Source: an uncultured Ignavibacteriota bacterium (lineage in GTDB: Bacteria > Bacteroidota > Ignavibacteria > Tepidaquicellales > Tepidaquicellaceae). From it: a stretch of 44,850 nt of DNA. Below, in pieces: positions 43,094-44,850 of this stretch. A program made the position numbers and the translations under genes. The notes beneath the pieces are model-generated. The model saw only the letters and a list, made by a program, of their open reading frames with translations, ran no database searches and was not told the origin of the DNA. The stretch covers positions 1 to 44,850 of the forward strand of contig CAIKZJ010000322.1 in the NCBI GenBank assembly GCA_903831845.1. Direction: 5' to 3'. Every line of letters begins with the position of its first letter. Position 1 is the stretch's first letter.

Positions 43094-44459
43094 ATTTTAT
43101 CAGAACCATTTTCTTCACATCCGTAAAATCCCCCGCGGTCAGCCGGTAATAATAAACGCCGCTGGATAAACCGCTGCCGTCAAAATCTATTTCATATACA
43201 CCCGCGCGCTGTCTCTTGTTCAGGAGCGTTTTGATTTCATTTCCCGCAATACCGTACACCGACAACCTTATATCTGATGTTTTCCTGATTTCATATTTTA
43301 TTTTCGTTATGGGATTAAAAGGATTCGGATAATTCTGATACAGCAGGAAATCTCCCGGGGTCCCGGTTTCCGTTCCGCTGATTCCGGACGGTATCGGAGA
43401 GTACCATACTTTCCCCGAGCCCGCTCCGCAGTAAACGATAGCGTCGTTGTATGAATTCAGACAGTCGAACCATGTATTCGTTCCGTCTTCGACAACCCAG
43501 TTTGCACCACCGTTCGACGTGAAAAGTATCGTACCCGATGAAGGCGTTCCGTGTGCCGCATATCCCCAGTCCGGATCGGTAAACAGAATATCGTTTATCT
43601 GTGTATAACTGTACGCTGCAACGGGATTATTCTGAAAAACCCAGTTCAAACCGCCGTTTGTAGTCTTGTATATGTTTTGCTTATCGAGGTTGCTTCCTCC
43701 TATCCAGCCCGTAAGCTCATTCTGAAAATTAATACACAGAAGAGCATTAGCGCCGTTCGAAGTAGGAGGTATTCCGGCAAAATAATTTACGTATGTCAAG
43801 CCCTGATCCGTGGTTTTCCTTAAGAAATTCTTACCGCATATCCAGCCTGTCATACCGTTGAACCAGTACTGTCCGAACAGTTCGCAGCTGATCGACGCCG
43901 GAACGACAATTTCAGTCCATACCACACCTCCGTCTGTCGTTTTTATAGTGAACGCATTGAACTCCGATCCCTTCCGTCCGATGGCGATACCTGTATTTGC
44001 GTTGAAGAAATACACCGAATTGAGCACGCCCATTGACGACGGAGGCACCTGCTTTACCCAGTTCAGACCGCCGTTAGTGGTTTTTCTTATCTGGTATCCT
44101 CCTCCGACAGTCCAGCCGGTAAATTGATTAATAAAGTATACACTATTAAACACAGTAGTAAAGGTCGTGTCATTGAAGGAAACCGCGGTCCAGTTGACTC
44201 CGCTGTTGCTCGTCATTACAAGACCCATGCCGGTATGAGACGCCCATCCCATGTTCGAGATAAACTGTACGGATGTTATCTGACTCGTCGTCGGTGTCTG
44301 AAAATAGTTCCAGATGCCGTTGACGTCGTCCGTTATTGAACCGGTGCCGTCCGAAGAGTGAACAAAATAATTCGCATCGGGAATATACCTGTAATTGTAC
44401 TGCGGATAGGAAGATACAGTGAATAGCAGCAATGAGATTATTAGAATATAATATTTCAT
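43092..44459 (-). CDS. T9SS cargo with Ycf48/BNR-type propeller repeats
   Basis: A 455-residue secreted protein with a signal peptide (1-20, ending SSYPQ). Repeats of the Ycf48/photosystem II stability factor type run through most of it (MTSNSGVNWTAV, RKTTNGGLNWVKQ, KTTDGGVVWTEI, KTTNGGLNWVFQ, TSNGGANWVVE), each with an Asp-box-like turn and a TGW strand, implying a beta-propeller of about five to seven blades. The C-terminal domain is type A (QNYPNPFNPITKI, terminal KKMVLIK). The ATG at 44459 starts at the signal peptide; 14 in-frame codons upstream are unlikely to be translated. Its ligand is unknown. The next T9SS gene ends 57 nt upstream. Confidence 0.87.
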   Translation of the reverse strand: MKYYILIISLLLFTVSSYPQYNYRYIPDANYFVHSSDGTGSITDDVNGIWNYFQTPTTSQITSVQFISNMGWASHTGMGLVMTSNSGVNWTAVSFNDTTFTTVFNSVYFINQFTGWTVGGGYQIRKTTNGGLNWVKQVPPSSMGVLNSVYFFNANTGIAIGRKGSEFNAFTIKTTDGGVVWTEIVVPASISCELFGQYWFNGMTGWICGKNFLRKTTDQGLTYVNYFAGIPPTSNGANALLCINFQNELTGWIGGSNLDKQNIYKTTNGGLNWVFQNNPVAAYSYTQINDILFTDPDWGYAAHGTPSSGTILFTSNGGANWVVEDGTNTWFDCLNSYNDAIVYCGAGSGKVWYSPIPSGISGTETGTPGDFLLYQNYPNPFNPITKIKYEIRKTSDIRLSVYGIAGNEIKTLLNKRQRAGVYEIDFDGSGLSSGVYYYRLTAGDFTDVKKMVLIK

Positions 44460-44516
44460 ATTATGCTGTTTGTTTAACTGATATACAAATTTAATAAACA
44501 CATTTAATATATATTG

Positions 44517-44850
44517 TTACTTTATTATAACCATTCTTTTAATTTCGGAGAATTCCCCGGCGGTAAGCTTGTAAAAATATACTCCGCTGGCCATATCGCC
44601 CGCGTTGAACATCAGTATATAATCTCCCGCGTTCTGACGGCTGTTTACCAGAACCCTGACTTCCCTGCCGAGCAGATCGTATATCTTCAGGCCCACATCC
44701 CCGTCGTTCGGTATTGAATATGTAACTCTTGTCGAACTGTTGAACGGATTGGGATAATTCTGAGACAAACTGTACCGGACCGGAAGAATATTTTCGCCGT
44801 TCCTTATGCCTATAATCGTACTGACCTGTTTTAAAATTATTTTATTGTAC
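44517..44850 (-). CDS. T9SS cargo protein, C-terminal end only (cut by window edge)
   Basis: The frame is open from the stop codon to the window edge, 110 codons. It consists of a type A sorting domain: LSQNYPNPFNSSTRVTYSI, KIYDLLGREVRVLV, a SGVYFYKL strand and terminal KRMVIIK. The body of the protein lies outside the window, so its function cannot be stated. A TTG (Leu) before SQNYP is internal, not a start. Confidence 0.88.
   Translation of the reverse strand, partial: YNKIILKQVSTIIGIRNGENILPVRYSLSQNYPNPFNSSTRVTYSIPNDGDVGLKIYDLLGREVRVLVNSRQNAGDYILMFNAGDMASGVYFYKLTAGEFSEIKRMVIIK

Noticed and set aside
44517-44768. A complete small gene starting at the TTG before SQNYP
   Set aside because: The frame continues without a stop to the window edge and the sequence is the end of a longer T9SS cargo protein.

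Overview
The window looks like chromosomal DNA of a Gram-negative member of the Bacteroidota/Chlorobiota group, most like Ignavibacteria or a near relative. The evidence is internal. Six proteins end in type IX secretion (T9SS) C-terminal domains, five of them with the QNYPNPFNP-type signature. There are two PorV/PorQ-family barrels, several lipoproteins, and a bacterial complex I in nuoA-F order. I see no phage genes, transposases, plasmid functions or CRISPR array. The window cuts recJ at its left edge and a T9SS cargo gene at its right edge.

Layout. 1-4.3 kb: recJ (TTG start), tRNA-Leu(CAG), a T9SS cargo protein and nuoA-nuoB, all on the minus strand. 3.8-5.5 kb: an exported metallo-beta-lactamase-fold hydrolase lies between heptanucleotide repeat arrays and palindromes. 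5.5-8.8 kb: a nucleotide-sugar module; galE-ugd makes UDP-glucuronate and a tail-to-tail uxs decarboxylates it to UDP-xylose. 9-14.3 kb: a long-chain acyl-CoA synthetase and a large gingipain-like C25 protease with a T9SS domain. 14.6-26.8 kb: eleven minus-strand genes in one tight run. The first four are envelope or T9SS related (lipoprotein, Asp-box/propeller protein, two PorV-like barrels). The next seven make or export a glycan (GT39-like transferase, FemAB/GNAT-like acyltransferase, SDR epimerase, N-formyltransferase, amidohydrolase, GT-B glycosyltransferase, Wzx-type flippase). 27-31.4 kb: an RmlD-like reductase, then a plus-strand trio of membrane protein, M28-PDZ peptidase and lipoprotein. 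31.4-35 kb: nuoC-D-E-F, about 28 kb from nuoA-B. 35.1-39.1 kb: a T9SS-exported PQQ-type sugar dehydrogenase abuts an NRAMP-family transporter that is paired with a soluble PRC/MgtE-N/CBS protein. 39.4-44.85 kb: a histidine ammonia-lyase homologue with an Ala-Cys-Gly cofactor triplet, a lipoprotein zinc peptidase, an outer-membrane barrel and two more T9SS cargo genes.

How the genes may work together. The recurrent theme is export to and decoration of the cell surface: cargo with T9SS tails, PorV-type barrels that may handle the cargo, and a glycan pathway that could supply the lipid-linked sugar to which T9SS cargo is attached in other Bacteroidota. The most interesting candidate system is the MgtE-sensor/NRAMP pair. 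A detached magnesium-sensing module sits 3 nt upstream of an NRAMP protein whose metal site lacks the manganese-selective residues, which suggests a two-protein regulated magnesium transporter. The 7-bp-period arrays and palindrome clusters between genes are the clearest structure that the genes do not explain.
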